Shown in pieces: positions 14,370-23,260 of a DNA stretch of 42,736 bases. The notes under the pieces are model-generated. The model did not search any database. It worked only from the letters and a program-made list of their open reading frames with translations, and was not told the DNA's origin. The stretch spans positions 1 through 42,736 of the forward strand of contig CALCGT010000048.1 of NCBI GenBank assembly GCA_937901125.1. The letters are read 5' to 3'. Position 1 is the stretch's first letter. Each line of letters starts with the position of its first letter. The position numbers and the translations under genes are program-made. Origin of the DNA: an uncultured Clostridia bacterium. Its GTDB lineage: Bacteria > Bacillota > Clostridia > Lachnospirales > Anaerotignaceae.

Positions 14370-15310
14370 ATGAAAAAGAAGATGGCATTGATTTTGGTGG
14401 GCGTGCTGATAATGAGTGCAACACCTGTGCTAGCCGCAGAAATGGTATCCGGAAAGCCTACAGCATCCAAAGTATTGGTGGACGGCAAATCCAAGGCTTT
14501 TGAAGCCTACAACATCAACGGCAATAATTATTTCAAATTAAGAGATATCGCCTATGTGCTGAAGGATACGGATGCAGCCTTTTCTGTAGGCTGGAACCGA
14601 CGGCTAATGCCATTGCTTTGGATATTTCCGGCACCTACGGACCTACAGGCAGCGAAATGAAGATCAGCGGCAATACCGCAGACAAAAATGCGATTGCAAG
14701 CAATTCCGCCATCCTCATCGATAGCCAGAAGACTCCGATGAAAGCCTATAACATTGATGGCAACAACTTCTTTAAACTGCGGGATCTTGGCACTGCTTTG
14801 GGCTTCCAGATCGTCTGGGATACCGTTTCCCAGACCATTTCTATCAAAACAGGCACTTCCACCGTGGTAAAGCCTACTGAAAAAAACACCCTAACGACAG
14901 CAGAAGCGAAAATAATGGGCCTGTATACAGAAGTCGTCGGCATCTGGGCAAGCCACGGTCTTTGCTCTGAAATGATCCGCTTTGCTGATGATTCTCCCTT
15001 CAAAGCCATTTCTGTAAATTCTGCCACAGTAAACGGAAAGAAAGCTACTGCCCATGTATATACCGCAGCTTATCTGAAAGCAACAGAAAACCGGAGCGAT
15101 TATTATAATGATGCAGATTTCTTCCTGCAGTATACTTTCCCCGATAATGCAATGTATTCTCTGAATGCTGATCCCGATTCTCACGATTACGGCAAACGCA
15201 ATGATATTTCCGTTACATACAGCCTTCAGACAAAAGATGGAAAAGTATATACCTTACCCGTTACATATAATATGCTCAGCGACGGCAACGGCGGCCTTTG
15301 GATCGAATAA
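14370..15310 (+). pseudogene. Secreted stalk-domain (copper amine oxidase N-terminal-like) protein, frameshifted
   Basis: A signal peptide (cleavage after VLAA, about residue 23) is followed by two copies of the copper amine oxidase N-terminal-like fold: AFEAYNINGNNYFKLRDIAY in the first frame and PMKAYNIDGNNFFKLRDLGT in the second. Near 14599 the frame shifts by one base. GGC TGG AAC C-G ACG GCT would read on correctly if one base (for example A, giving CAG) were restored. The continuation (TANAIALDISGTYGPTGSE) lies in the other frame to 15310. A C-terminal domain of about 130 residues of unknown type follows. It is either a real single-base pseudogene or a sequencing error. Such proteins are usually exported and wall-associated. 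Confidence 0.75.
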
Positions 15311-15323
15311 AGCAAAACAAAAA

Positions 15324-15357
15324 CCCGATGGGAATTTTCCCATCGGGCCTTTTTTAT
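15324..15357. terminator. Terminator between the stalk-domain gene and alaS
   Basis: CCCGATGGGAA pairs with TTCCCATCGGG, followed by CCTTTTTT on the plus strand and an A-rich left flank, so it may serve both converging genes. Confidence 0.85.
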
Positions 15358-15366
15358 TTTATCTGA

Positions 15367-18009
15367 TTATTTTACCTGCTCAGCAACAATTTCTTTTGCT
15401 TTTTCCAGTGCTTCGCCGATCTTGGAAGCATCCTTACCGCCGGCCTGGGCCATATTGGGACGACCGCCGCCTCCACCGCCGCAAACTGCCGCAGCTGCTT
15501 TAATGATATTGCCCGCATGAGCGCCTTTCTTCACCACATCATCCGTTGCCATTGCCATCAGGCTTACTTTGCCGCCTGCAGCGCCGGCCAGAACGATGAT
15601 GCCGCTGCCCAGCTTATTCTTCAGCTGGTCGCCCAAAGTACGCATTGCGTTGGCATCCATATCCTTCACTTCAGCAGCCAGAACCGCAACACCATTGATA
15701 TCCACCTTCTGGTTCAGAATCTCATCTGCTGCGCCTCCTGCCATTTTTGCTTTCAGCTTTTCCAGTTCTTTTGCCAGTTCTTTCTGCTCTGCCAGCAGCT
15801 GTTCAACTCTTGCAACCAGCTTATCGGGAGATGTTTTCACCATCTGGCTCAGCGTACGCACTTCATCTTCCTGTGCCTGATAATGCTGCAGAGCACCTTC
15901 CCCGGTCAGGGCTTCGATACGTCTCACGCCGGCAGCAACGCCGTTCTCAGAAATGATCTTGAAAGAACCCACCTGTGCTGTATTTTTCAGGTGTGCGCCG
16001 CCGCAAAGCTCGATGCTGTAGCCGCCCATATCAACGACACGAACAACATCGCCATATTTTTCACCAAACAGTGCCATTGCACCTTTTTCTCTGGCTGCGT
16101 CGATGCTCATTTCATCTGTATCGATGGCATAGCTTGCGAATACGGCTTCGTTGACCAGTCTTTCCACTTCTTTGATCTCATCGGGAGTCATTGCTGTAAA
16201 GTGGGTGAAGTCGAAACGCAGTCTGTCTGCACTGACATAGGAACCAGCCTGTTCTACATGTGTCCCCAGAACAGTTCTCAGGGCTTTATGCAGCAGGTGT
16301 GTTGCGGAGTGGTTTCTGGAGGAAGCCATTCTATGGTGCAGATCGATGGAAGCGCATACAGTTTCATCCAGAGAGATGGAGCCTTCTGCCATTTTACCCA
16401 TATGAGCGATCTTGCCGCCCACAACTTTTACGCAGTCTGTTACTTCTACCAACCCATTTGCAGTTTTGATGACACCATGGTCGCCCACCTGACCGCCGCT
16501 TTCAGCGTAGAAAGGTGTTCTATCCAGGAATACGGCAACTGTGTCACCAGCCTGGGCGATACCGGAAATTTCGTCATTCGCTACCAAAGCAACCACTTTT
16601 GCATTAGCCACTTCGTTTACATCATAACCAGCGAAAGCTGTCACCATTTCTGCGGACAATTCATTGTATACGGTTTCCGCAGCACCCATATAGTTGGATT
16701 TTGCTCTGGCGGAACGGGCACGTTCCTTTTGAGCCTGCATTTCAGCTGCGAAAGCATCTTCGTCTACGCTCATGCCTGCTTCTTCCAGGATTTCCTTTGT
16801 CAGGTCGATGGGGAAACCGTATGTGTCATAAAGACGGAAGGATTTTTCACCGCACATCACTGTCTGACCTGCGGCTTTCATTTCTTCCATATCTTCTTTC
16901 AGGATCTCCATACCTTTATCGATGGTCTTATAGAAGCTGTTTTCTTCTGTGGACAAAATTTTGAAGATATACTCCTGTTTGTCTACCAGTTCGGGGTATG
17001 CATCCCCGCTACAAGCAATCACAGCTTTGGACAGTTCTGCCAAAAATTCACCCTGGATGCCCAGCAGTTTTCCATGACGGGCAGCCCTTCTCAGCAGTCT
17101 TCTCAGCACGTAGCCGCGGCCTTCATTGGAAGGCAGAACGCCATCTGCTGTCATCATCGTTACGGAACGAACGTGGTCTGTGATGACACGGACGGAAACG
17201 TCAATCTTATGTTCTTTGCCATATTCCACACCGGCTTTTGCACAAACTGCATCACGGATAGATTTGACAGTATCCACGTCGAAAATGGAATCTACACCCT
17301 GCATGATAGTCGCCATACGCTCCAGACCCATACCTGTATCAACGTTTTTGGATGCCAGTTCTGTGTATGTGCCGCCTTCTTCTGCATTGAACTGTGTCAG
17401 TACCAGATTCCAGAACTCCATATATCTGTCACAATCGCAGCCAACGCCGCAGGTAGGGCTGTTGCAGCCGTATTCAGGTCCACGGTCATAGTAGATTTCT
17501 GTACAAGGACCGCAGGGGCCTGTGCCATGTTCCCAGAAGTTGTCTTCCTTGCCCAGCTTCACGATTCTATCCCAGGGCAGACCAACCTTTTCATGCCAGA
17601 TATTGCCTGTTTCATCGTCTTCTTCATAAATGGTAACATACAGCTTGTCTTCGGGGATTTCCAGCCATTCTGTTACAAATTCCCAAGCCCAGGGGATGAT
17701 CTCATTTTTGAAATAATCGCCAAAGGAGAAGTCGCCCAGCATCTCGAAGAATGTGCCGTGACGAGCAGTTTTCCCAACGTTGTCGATATCACCTGTACGG
17801 ATACATTTCTGACAAGTGGTCACACGTTTTCTGGGGGGAATTTCCTGCCCTGTGAAGTAAGCCTTCATAGGTGCCATACCAGAGTTGATCAACAGCAGGC
17901 TATTGTCGTTATGGGGCACCAGAGAGAAGGATTTCAGGCGCAGGTGATCTTTTGTTTCAAAGAAAGACAGAAACTTTTCTCTGATTTCGTTTACACCAAG
18001 GTTTTTCAT
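15367..18009 (-). CDS. alaS: Alanyl-tRNA synthetase
   Basis: An 880-residue class II enzyme that charges tRNA-Ala. The aminoacylation core occupies the first half: residues 40-70 with LLINSGMAPMKAYFTG, then RKRVTTCQKCIRTGDIDNVG and TFFEMLGDFSFGDYF. The editing domain follows (HSATHLLHKAL near 570 and the zinc-binding CGGAHLKNT near 665). The C-terminal DHHA1/C-Ala domain ends with GGGGGGRPNMAQAGG. Length and motifs are normal. AAGGAGG lies 8 bases before the ATG. It is controlled by the T-box leader immediately upstream and is probably transcribed alone. Confidence 0.98.
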   Translation of the reverse strand: MKNLGVNEIREKFLSFFETKDHLRLKSFSLVPHNDNSLLLINSGMAPMKAYFTGQEIPPRKRVTTCQKCIRTGDIDNVGKTARHGTFFEMLGDFSFGDYFKNEIIPWAWEFVTEWLEIPEDKLYVTIYEEDDETGNIWHEKVGLPWDRIVKLGKEDNFWEHGTGPCGPCTEIYYDRGPEYGCNSPTCGVGCDCDRYMEFWNLVLTQFNAEEGGTYTELASKNVDTGMGLERMATIMQGVDSIFDVDTVKSIRDAVCAKAGVEYGKEHKIDVSVRVITDHVRSVTMMTADGVLPSNEGRGYVLRRLLRRAARHGKLLGIQGEFLAELSKAVIACSGDAYPELVDKQEYIFKILSTEENSFYKTIDKGMEILKEDMEEMKAAGQTVMCGEKSFRLYDTYGFPIDLTKEILEEAGMSVDEDAFAAEMQAQKERARSARAKSNYMGAAETVYNELSAEMVTAFAGYDVNEVANAKVVALVANDEISGIAQAGDTVAVFLDRTPFYAESGGQVGDHGVIKTANGLVEVTDCVKVVGGKIAHMGKMAEGSISLDETVCASIDLHHRMASSRNHSATHLLHKALRTVLGTHVEQAGSYVSADRLRFDFTHFTAMTPDEIKEVERLVNEAVFASYAIDTDEMSIDAAREKGAMALFGEKYGDVVRVVDMGGYSIELCGGAHLKNTAQVGSFKIISENGVAAGVRRIEALTGEGALQHYQAQEDEVRTLSQMVKTSPDKLVARVEQLLAEQKELAKELEKLKAKMAGGAADEILNQKVDINGVAVLAAEVKDMDANAMRTLGDQLKNKLGSGIIVLAGAAGGKVSLMAMATDDVVKKGAHAGNIIKAAAAVCGGGGGGRPNMAQAGGKDASKIGEALEKAKEIVAEQVK

Positions 18010-18059
18010 AGTATGTTCCTCCTTAAAAGAATATTTTTTCGAAACAAATGGGATGGTAT

Positions 18060-18318
18060 AAAAAAAGCCCCTGAACTACTGTTCAGGGACGAATTTACCG
18101 TGGTACCACCCTAGTTACGGCCACCATTGACCGTCACTCGAAGCCGTTAACGCCGACATACGCCGTGGTATACTCTTCGTTCCACCACGAAGCTGTGTCC
18201 AAAAGGATCGAAAAGACTGCTTCCACCCTGCGCTGCTGAGGCATTTCCACCTTTCTGCCTCTCTCTGAAAGTCCTGACCGGGATGTACTCCTTCTTTTCA
18301 TGGCTTTTTTCTAATAAT
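18060..18318 (-). promoter_or_regulatory. T-box riboswitch of alaS (specifier GCA)
   Basis: On the minus strand the leader begins with a long Stem I closed by GAAAAGA/TCTTTTC. It contains an AGTA loop-E motif and a distal loop GGTGG inside GAGGCA/TGCCTC. On the 3' side of the specifier loop the codon GCA (18218-18220) is an Ala codon followed by G, as expected. The T-box AGGGTGGTACCACGG (18098-18112) and the terminator CCCTGAAC-AGTA-GTTCAGGG plus seven T (18060-18089) follow. Uncharged tRNA-Ala would stabilise the antiterminator and let alaS be transcribed. Confidence 0.93.
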
Positions 18319-18324
18319 GATTTG

Positions 18325-18352
18325 ATTATAGCACTTGGGAAGCGTTTGTCAA
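18325..18352 (-). promoter_or_regulatory. Promoter of the alaS T-box leader
   Basis: On the minus strand TTGACA (18347-18352), a 16-base spacer and an extended -10 TGCTATAAT (TATAAT at 18325-18330). Confidence 0.85.
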
Positions 18353-18394
18353 GGCAGATGATACAAATTTCCTCACGAAGATATCGAAAACCTT

Positions 18395-18423
18395 CATCCG
18401 TAAGCCATTCTGGCTTACGGATG
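18395..18423. terminator. Inverted repeat after the MocR gene
   Basis: CATCCGTAAGCCA and TGGCTTACGGATG pair perfectly (13 bp) around TTC. On the minus strand a short TTTT follows after AAGG; on the plus strand TTTT follows directly. It probably ends the rpoN-mocR transcript before the alaS promoter. Confidence 0.7.
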
Positions 18424-18508
18424 TTTTGCTTCACAAATCTTTTTCGTCTCATATTTTTCTGTCCCTGCAAGCAGTTCCATTAAAATATGTATGACAAAAC
18501 GGTTTTCT

Positions 18509-19930
18509 TCACGCTTTCATCTCTCTCAAGGTATCCCCCATCCGCTTCAGCCCCACTTCTATCTTGTCATCGCTGAGGTTGGCAAAGCTGAGACGAACAT
18601 GTTTGTCCTCTTCTCCACTGATATCATATTGGCTGCCGGGGGTCAAAATCACGTTTTTTTCCAGCATGCGGCTGCAGAAGGCTTCCGCCCCCACTCCTTT
18701 GGGCAACTCCACCCAAAGGCTAACGCCCCCATTGGGATGCCCATATTTTGCCACGCCGGAAAGATATTTCCTTGCTGCCGAAAGGGTCTTGCGATATTTT
18801 TCGCTGCCATAGCGGCGGGTCTCGGCGGCGTGCTTTTCCCAGCCGTTTTCCCGCAGATAATATTCCAAAGCCCGCTGGATGAAGCCGGAAGTGGAAATAT
18901 CTGTGGTATATTTTGCTTCCATCACTGCCTGATGGATCTTTTTCGGCAGGACGATCAGCCCCATACGAAGCCCCGGCATCAAAATCTTGGAAAAACTCTT
19001 GATATAAATGACACGGTTCTTATAATCCAGGGCCTTCAGGGGAACCAATGGCTCCTTGCCGTAATGGAAATCATAAAAGTCGTCTTCTTCAATGATATAT
19101 GTATCATATTTTTCCGCCAGTTCCAACAGGCGGCGTTTTTTCTCCATGGAATAGGAGATACCCGTAGGAGTCTGGTAATAGGCCATCATATAAATGAATT
19201 TGGGCTGATACAGTTTCAGGAAATCCTCCAGAATCATCATATCCATACCGTTATTTTCCAGAGGGATCTCCACCAGCTTGCCGCCCCTGGAAAGAAAGGC
19301 CCCCGCCGCACCATAAAAGGTAGGTTTTTCCACAAAAACCACATCCCCATAGCGGAGCATTGCCTTGGAAATGATATCGATGCCCTGCTGGGCACCGGAA
19401 ATGACCTGCACATTTTCCACAGAAGTCTTGATACCATAGCTTTTCAAATAGCGGCAAAGCTGTTCTCGCAGGGGTTCATAGCCCATACTGTCCATATAGC
19501 GAAATGCACCGCCCTTTTCCCGTTCCAGCACTTCATCAAAGGCCTTCTTGAAAGCATCCACAGGAAACATTTCATTGGGCAGGGATGTGCTGGTAAAGTT
19601 GATGGCATTTTCCATGGATAACCCGCTGTCGAAGGAGCGCAGATTGCGGTTGGTCACAGGTTCGGGGATATGCTCCACAGGCAGGGGGGAAACGAAGGTG
19701 CCGCTGCCCACCCTGGAATAGACCAGCTGCTTATTTTCCAAGTATTTATAGGCATTCACGATGGTCACGGAATTGACCCCAAAATGCTCCGCCATTTTGC
19801 GGATGGGGGGCAATTTGCTGTTTGCCGGCAGGATGCCGTCGGTGATCAGGGCTTCAATGTCCTCTGCCAATTGCTGATATAAGGGGGTACTCCCTGTTTT
19901 TTCCAACTGGATCTGAAAAATTTCTACCAT
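18509..19930 (-). CDS. MocR-type regulator (GntR domain fused to aminotransferase fold)
   Basis: A 473-residue protein. A GntR winged helix-turn-helix lies at about residues 8-75 (PLYQQLAEDIEALITDGIL, PPIRKMAEHFGVNSVTIVNA). It is joined to a class I aminotransferase domain from about 105 to the end. The PLP-binding Lys lies in YIKSFSKILMPGLRMG (near residue 310), with GAQQGIDII and EEDDFYDFHYG as typical cofactor-pocket parts. MocR proteins use PLP, and sometimes an amino acid, as effector; targets include PLP synthesis and amino acid genes. It follows rpoN by 35 bases and is probably in its operon. The target is unknown. Confidence 0.88.
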   Translation of the reverse strand: MVEIFQIQLEKTGSTPLYQQLAEDIEALITDGILPANSKLPPIRKMAEHFGVNSVTIVNAYKYLENKQLVYSRVGSGTFVSPLPVEHIPEPVTNRNLRSFDSGLSMENAINFTSTSLPNEMFPVDAFKKAFDEVLEREKGGAFRYMDSMGYEPLREQLCRYLKSYGIKTSVENVQVISGAQQGIDIISKAMLRYGDVVFVEKPTFYGAAGAFLSRGGKLVEIPLENNGMDMMILEDFLKLYQPKFIYMMAYYQTPTGISYSMEKKRRLLELAEKYDTYIIEEDDFYDFHYGKEPLVPLKALDYKNRVIYIKSFSKILMPGLRMGLIVLPKKIHQAVMEAKYTTDISTSGFIQRALEYYLRENGWEKHAAETRRYGSEKYRKTLSAARKYLSGVAKYGHPNGGVSLWVELPKGVGAEAFCSRMLEKNVILTPGSQYDISGEEDKHVRLSFANLSDDKIEVGLKRMGDTLREMKA

Positions 19931-19965
19931 ATTATATATACTCCAAATCGTTAAAAAATTTTCAA

Positions 19966-21354
19966 CTATCTTCCTTCATAAACTTTACGCCCACTTGCAC
20001 CGCTGATGCCAATGGCTTCTCTGTACTTCGCCACCGTGCGGCGAGATATCTGCAAGCCTTCTGCAACGAGCAGTTCTGTCAGTTCTCTGTCGCTGAAGGG
20101 TTTCTGTTTATTTTCCCCGTCTATGATGGCACGGAGACGTTTCTTGATACTGTCAGCAGAAACAGCCACCTCCTCTTCCACTTTTGCCATAGCTTTGGAA
20201 AAGAACGCATGGAGCGGAAACACCCCTCTTTCACACTGGAGATATTTTTCCTTTACTGCGCGGCTGACAGTGGATTCATGAATCTCCAATCCCTCCGCCA
20301 CATCTGCCATCCGCAGGGGTGCCAGCTGCCCATGGGGACAAAGGAAAAACTCCTTCTGGTGCTGGACGATATATTCCGCTACCTGCTGCAGGGTGCTTTC
20401 TCGTTTAGCGATACACTGTAGAGCCCATTCTGCCTGTTTCAGCTTTTGGGCGATGTATTCCTCTATTTCAGCATCTGTCTTTTCCCGCAGCAGCTTCACA
20501 TAGGCATGGCTGATATTGAATCGGGGCAGCATGGCACCGTTGACTGTGACCATCAGCTCTTTGCCCTTTCTTTCTACCAATACATCAGGAATAACATATT
20601 CCACAGCCCCTTCCCCCGCAAAGCCGCTGCCGGGTTTGGGCTGGCAGGAACGAATCTCCTGCAGGGCCGCCATCAACTCTTCCATGGAAACCTTCAATTT
20701 TTTCGCTATATAGGAAAGGCGGTTCTTCGCCAGTTCATCCAAATAGGTTTCCACTACTTTTATGACCAAGGGAGACGCATTTTTTTGTCTCAGCTGGATC
20801 AGCAGACATTCCCGCAGATCCCTCGCCCCCACGCCGGGCGGGTCAAAAGTCTGGAATTCCACCAGAATCCGGTTAGCCGTTGTCTCCTTCAACTGATACC
20901 TTTCAATGAGACACTCTACGGCATCGGGCTCCAGATAGCCGCTTTCCGCCGTGCTTTCCGCCAAAAACCGCAGTACCTTTTTATTGTCCTCCGGTATTTT
21001 CAAAATATTGATCTGGAAAAGAAGATATTCCCTGAGGCTCTGGCCTTCCTTTCTGCCAAAGCGGCTGTCTTCCCTTTCCCGTTCCTCCTGTTCCTGTTCC
21101 ATCCGATAAAAGCTGCGGTTCTGCTCATCGGCTTCTTCCAGCCATTCCAGCTTTTGCTGCAGCTTTTCCCCGCGGCTTTCCAAGGGTGCCTCATCCCCGC
21201 TCCATTCCAGAAGGGGGTTCTCTTCTGCCAAATCTCGGGCATATTCCGAAAGGGCAAGGGCATTCATCTGCAAAATCTCCACGGATTGCTGCATTTTTTG
21301 AGACAATACCTGTTTTTGCTGCAGTTGTAATGAAATTTCCATATTCTTTGTCAT
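19966..21354 (-). CDS. rpoN: RNA polymerase sigma-54 factor
   Basis: A 462-residue sigma-54. Region I at the N-terminus is Gln/Leu-rich (SLQLQQKQVLSQKMQQSVEI) and carries the activator-interaction segment. An acidic linker spans about 50-95. The core-binding domain runs about 100-250 (FDPPGVGARDLRECLLIQL). The helix-turn-helix near 365-385 reads HESTVSRAVKEKYLQCERG. The RpoN box near the end reads SRRTVAKYRE, close to the usual ARRTVAKYRE. Start choice is uncertain: GGAGGG abuts the first ATG, and the next ATG is four codons later. Sigma-54 needs an enhancer-binding AAA+ protein, and none is encoded in this window. Confidence 0.93.
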   Translation of the reverse strand: MTKNMEISLQLQQKQVLSQKMQQSVEILQMNALALSEYARDLAEENPLLEWSGDEAPLESRGEKLQQKLEWLEEADEQNRSFYRMEQEQEEREREDSRFGRKEGQSLREYLLFQINILKIPEDNKKVLRFLAESTAESGYLEPDAVECLIERYQLKETTANRILVEFQTFDPPGVGARDLRECLLIQLRQKNASPLVIKVVETYLDELAKNRLSYIAKKLKVSMEELMAALQEIRSCQPKPGSGFAGEGAVEYVIPDVLVERKGKELMVTVNGAMLPRFNISHAYVKLLREKTDAEIEEYIAQKLKQAEWALQCIAKRESTLQQVAEYIVQHQKEFFLCPHGQLAPLRMADVAEGLEIHESTVSRAVKEKYLQCERGVFPLHAFFSKAMAKVEEEVAVSADSIKKRLRAIIDGENKQKPFSDRELTELLVAEGLQISRRTVAKYREAIGISGASGRKVYEGR

Positions 21355-21381
21355 CCCTCCCTTTCTCGGTGTTTTGTTTCT

Positions 21382-21410
21382 ATTTTATCATGCCCAACCC
21401 CTAGGCGCAA
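21382..21410 (-). promoter_or_regulatory. Candidate promoter of rpoN
   Basis: On the minus strand TTGCGC (21405-21410), a 17-base spacer and TAAAAT (21382-21387), about 30 bases before the start codon. Confidence 0.5.
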
Positions 21411-21544
21411 GGCACGTCCGTTCCTGCTGATCTATTCCAGTTTCTTCCTAAAAATGCCATTGTTTGGCAATTTATTCCGAAAAAAACAACCAAAAACGTC
21501 CCAAGATTATGGTAATAAATTGACATTTACTTTTATAGATAATA

Positions 21545-21579
21545 AGTGTACACTAGTATGCGGAGATTCATTCGCATAC
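21545..21579. promoter_or_regulatory. Two adjacent dyads upstream of rnf
   Basis: The perfect 10-base palindrome AGTGTACACT (21545-21554) is followed after one base by GTATGCG / CGCATAC, a 7-bp inverted repeat with a 10-base spacer (21556-21579). They lie about 150 bases before the rnf promoter and could be operators for rnf or rpoN. No regulator family is implied. Confidence 0.35.
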
Positions 21580-21726
21580 AAACAAATCCTGTACAAGCGG
21601 ATGCAACTTCCATTTTTTCAGATACGGCAGGAATCCGATTTCGATAGATTTTTGGAGGAAATATCTCATCACAGTGAAAATATCTTTTTTATGAAAAGTT
21701 TTTTTCGCTTTTTTTCTGCAAAAATA

Positions 21727-21755
21727 TTGAGAAATTCTTATTTTTGTATTAAAAT
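21727..21755 (+). promoter_or_regulatory. Promoter of the rnf operon
   Basis: TTGAGA (21727-21732), a 17-base spacer and TAAAAT (21750-21755), giving a leader of about 85 bases. Confidence 0.7.
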
Positions 21756-21803
21756 ATTGCTGTTATATATAGCTATATTTTTAAAAAAGTATAACTGCAA
21801 CCC

Positions 21804-21819
21804 GCGCCTTCCCAGGCGC
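21804..21819 (+). promoter_or_regulatory. GC-rich hairpin in the rnf leader
   Basis: GCGCCT and AGGCGC pair around TCCC in an otherwise AT-rich leader, ending about 16 bases before the ribosome binding site GAGGGGG. There is no T run, so a role in mRNA stability or translation is more likely than termination. Confidence 0.5.
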
Positions 21820-21847
21820 ACAACTAATTTGAACAGAGGGGGATAAT

Positions 21848-23242
21848 ATGCAAGCTTTAACGTTCAAACGTGGGGTACATCCTCCTGATGGGAAGGAACT
21901 GGCAAAGGACCAGCCCATCAAGGTGATTATGCCCAAAGAAAACTCTGAATTGTTCTACCCTATGAGCCAGCACATCGGTGCTCCTTGTGAACCACTGGTA
22001 GCTGTTGGTGACCATGTAAAAGTAGGACAGAAAATCGCTGAGTCCGGCGCGTTCATGTCTTCTCCTATCTTCGCCAGTGTTTCCGGTGAAGTAGTAGACA
22101 TCAGACCCATGCTGGTACCCGGTGGTGCAATGGTAAAAGCGATCGTTGTGAAAAACGATGGCAAAATGGAAGAGATCGAAGGTCTCAACGAAGGTAAAGA
22201 TTACACAACTATGACAAACGACGAAATCCTGGCAGCAATCAAAAATGCCGGCGTTGTTGGTCTGGGTGGTGCAGGTTTCCCTACACACGTAAAACTGAAC
22301 CCTCCCAAAGACACACCTATCGATCACATCCTGATCAATGCGGCTGAATGTGAACCTTACCTCACATGTGACTACCGCCTGATGATCGAAGAACCCGAAA
22401 GAATCGTAAGAGGTCTGCAGATCATGCTGAAACTGCATCCCAATGCAAAAGGCGTGATCGGTATCGAAATGAACAAGCCCGAAGCAATCGCTTCCATGAC
22501 AAAGGCTTGCGAAGGCATCGATAACATCACTGTACAGCCTCTGGTAACAAAATTCCCTCAGGGTTCTGAAAAACACCTGATTTATGCTATCACAAAGAGA
22601 GAAGTAAAATCCGGTGCCCTGCCCGCATCTGCTGGCTGTATCGTAGACAATGTTGACACAGTTGTTGCCATCGAAAGAGCAATCTGCAAAGGCAGACCTC
22701 TGATGAGAAGAATTGTTACAGTTTCCGGTAAAGGTATCAAAAACCCCGGCAACTACAAGATCAGAATCGGTATGACACTGAGAGATCTGGTAGACGCTAT
22801 CGGTGGTTTCAATGAAGAAAACCCTCCCGTAAAACTGATTGCAGGTGGTCCTATGATGGGTCCCACACTGTACACACTGGATGTTGCATCCGTAAAAACA
22901 ACTTCCGGTCTGCTGTGCTTCACAAAAGACGAAGCATACATTCCCGAAGAAAGAAACTGCATCCGTTGCGGTAAATGTGTAGAACATTGCCCTATGGGCC
23001 TGATGCCCTTCATGCTGAACGCTTGTGCAATCAAAGGCGACGGCGAAGGCTTCGTAAAACATCATGGTCTGGATTGTATCGAATGTGGTTCCTGCTCTTA
23101 CGAATGTCCTGCAAAACGTCAGTTGGCTCAGTCTATCAGAGCTACTAAGAAGATCGAAGCAGGCAAAAAAGCAGCAGCGGCCGCAGCAGCAAGAGCAAAA
23201 GCTGAAGCTGAGAAAAAAGCAGCAGAAGCTGAAAAGAAATAA
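21848..23242 (+). CDS. rnfC: Rnf complex subunit RnfC
   Basis: A 464-residue, membrane-associated subunit that binds NAD and FMN and carries two [4Fe-4S] clusters. The flavin/NAD-binding loop GVVGLGGAGFPTHVKL lies near residues 137-152, and the cluster motifs CIRCGKCVEHCP and CIECGSCSYECP near 378 and 411. The last 35 residues are almost only Ala, Lys and Glu and should form a charged helix or coiled coil. It is the first gene of rnfCDGEAB, the order usual in Clostridia and Acetobacterium. The complex transfers electrons from reduced ferredoxin to NAD+ and pumps Na+ or H+. Confidence 0.97.
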   Translation: MQALTFKRGVHPPDGKELAKDQPIKVIMPKENSELFYPMSQHIGAPCEPLVAVGDHVKVGQKIAESGAFMSSPIFASVSGEVVDIRPMLVPGGAMVKAIVVKNDGKMEEIEGLNEGKDYTTMTNDEILAAIKNAGVVGLGGAGFPTHVKLNPPKDTPIDHILINAAECEPYLTCDYRLMIEEPERIVRGLQIMLKLHPNAKGVIGIEMNKPEAIASMTKACEGIDNITVQPLVTKFPQGSEKHLIYAITKREVKSGALPASAGCIVDNVDTVVAIERAICKGRPLMRRIVTVSGKGIKNPGNYKIRIGMTLRDLVDAIGGFNEENPPVKLIAGGPMMGPTLYTLDVASVKTTSGLLCFTKDEAYIPEERNCIRCGKCVEHCPMGLMPFMLNACAIKGDGEGFVKHHGLDCIECGSCSYECPAKRQLAQSIRATKKIEAGKKAAAAAAARAKAEAEKKAAEAEKK

Positions 23243-23260
23243 GAAGGGGGAGAATAAAAC

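Larger units (their letters stand above)
21355..21847. other. Divergent control region between rpoN and rnfC
   Basis: A 493-base AT-rich spacer. It contains the rpoN promoter (21382-21410, minus), two dyad-symmetric elements (21545-21554 and 21556-21579), the rnf promoter (21727-21755, plus) and a leader hairpin (21804-21819). The open frame at 21454-21846 has no ribosome binding site and looks like chance. Confidence 0.6.

Noticed and set aside
15517..18114. An 865-codon plus-strand frame opposite alaS
   Set aside because: It is entirely antisense to alanyl-tRNA synthetase and its T-box, with biased composition and no family similarity.
14150..18440. The shared string ATGTTTTGCTTCAC at about 14157 and 18421 as a repeated regulatory element
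   Set aside because: It occurs only twice, in different contexts and next to different structures; too short to exclude chance.
21454..21846. A 130-codon plus-strand frame before rnfC
   Set aside because: No ribosome binding site, composition typical of AT-rich spacer, and it runs through the rnf promoter and leader hairpin.
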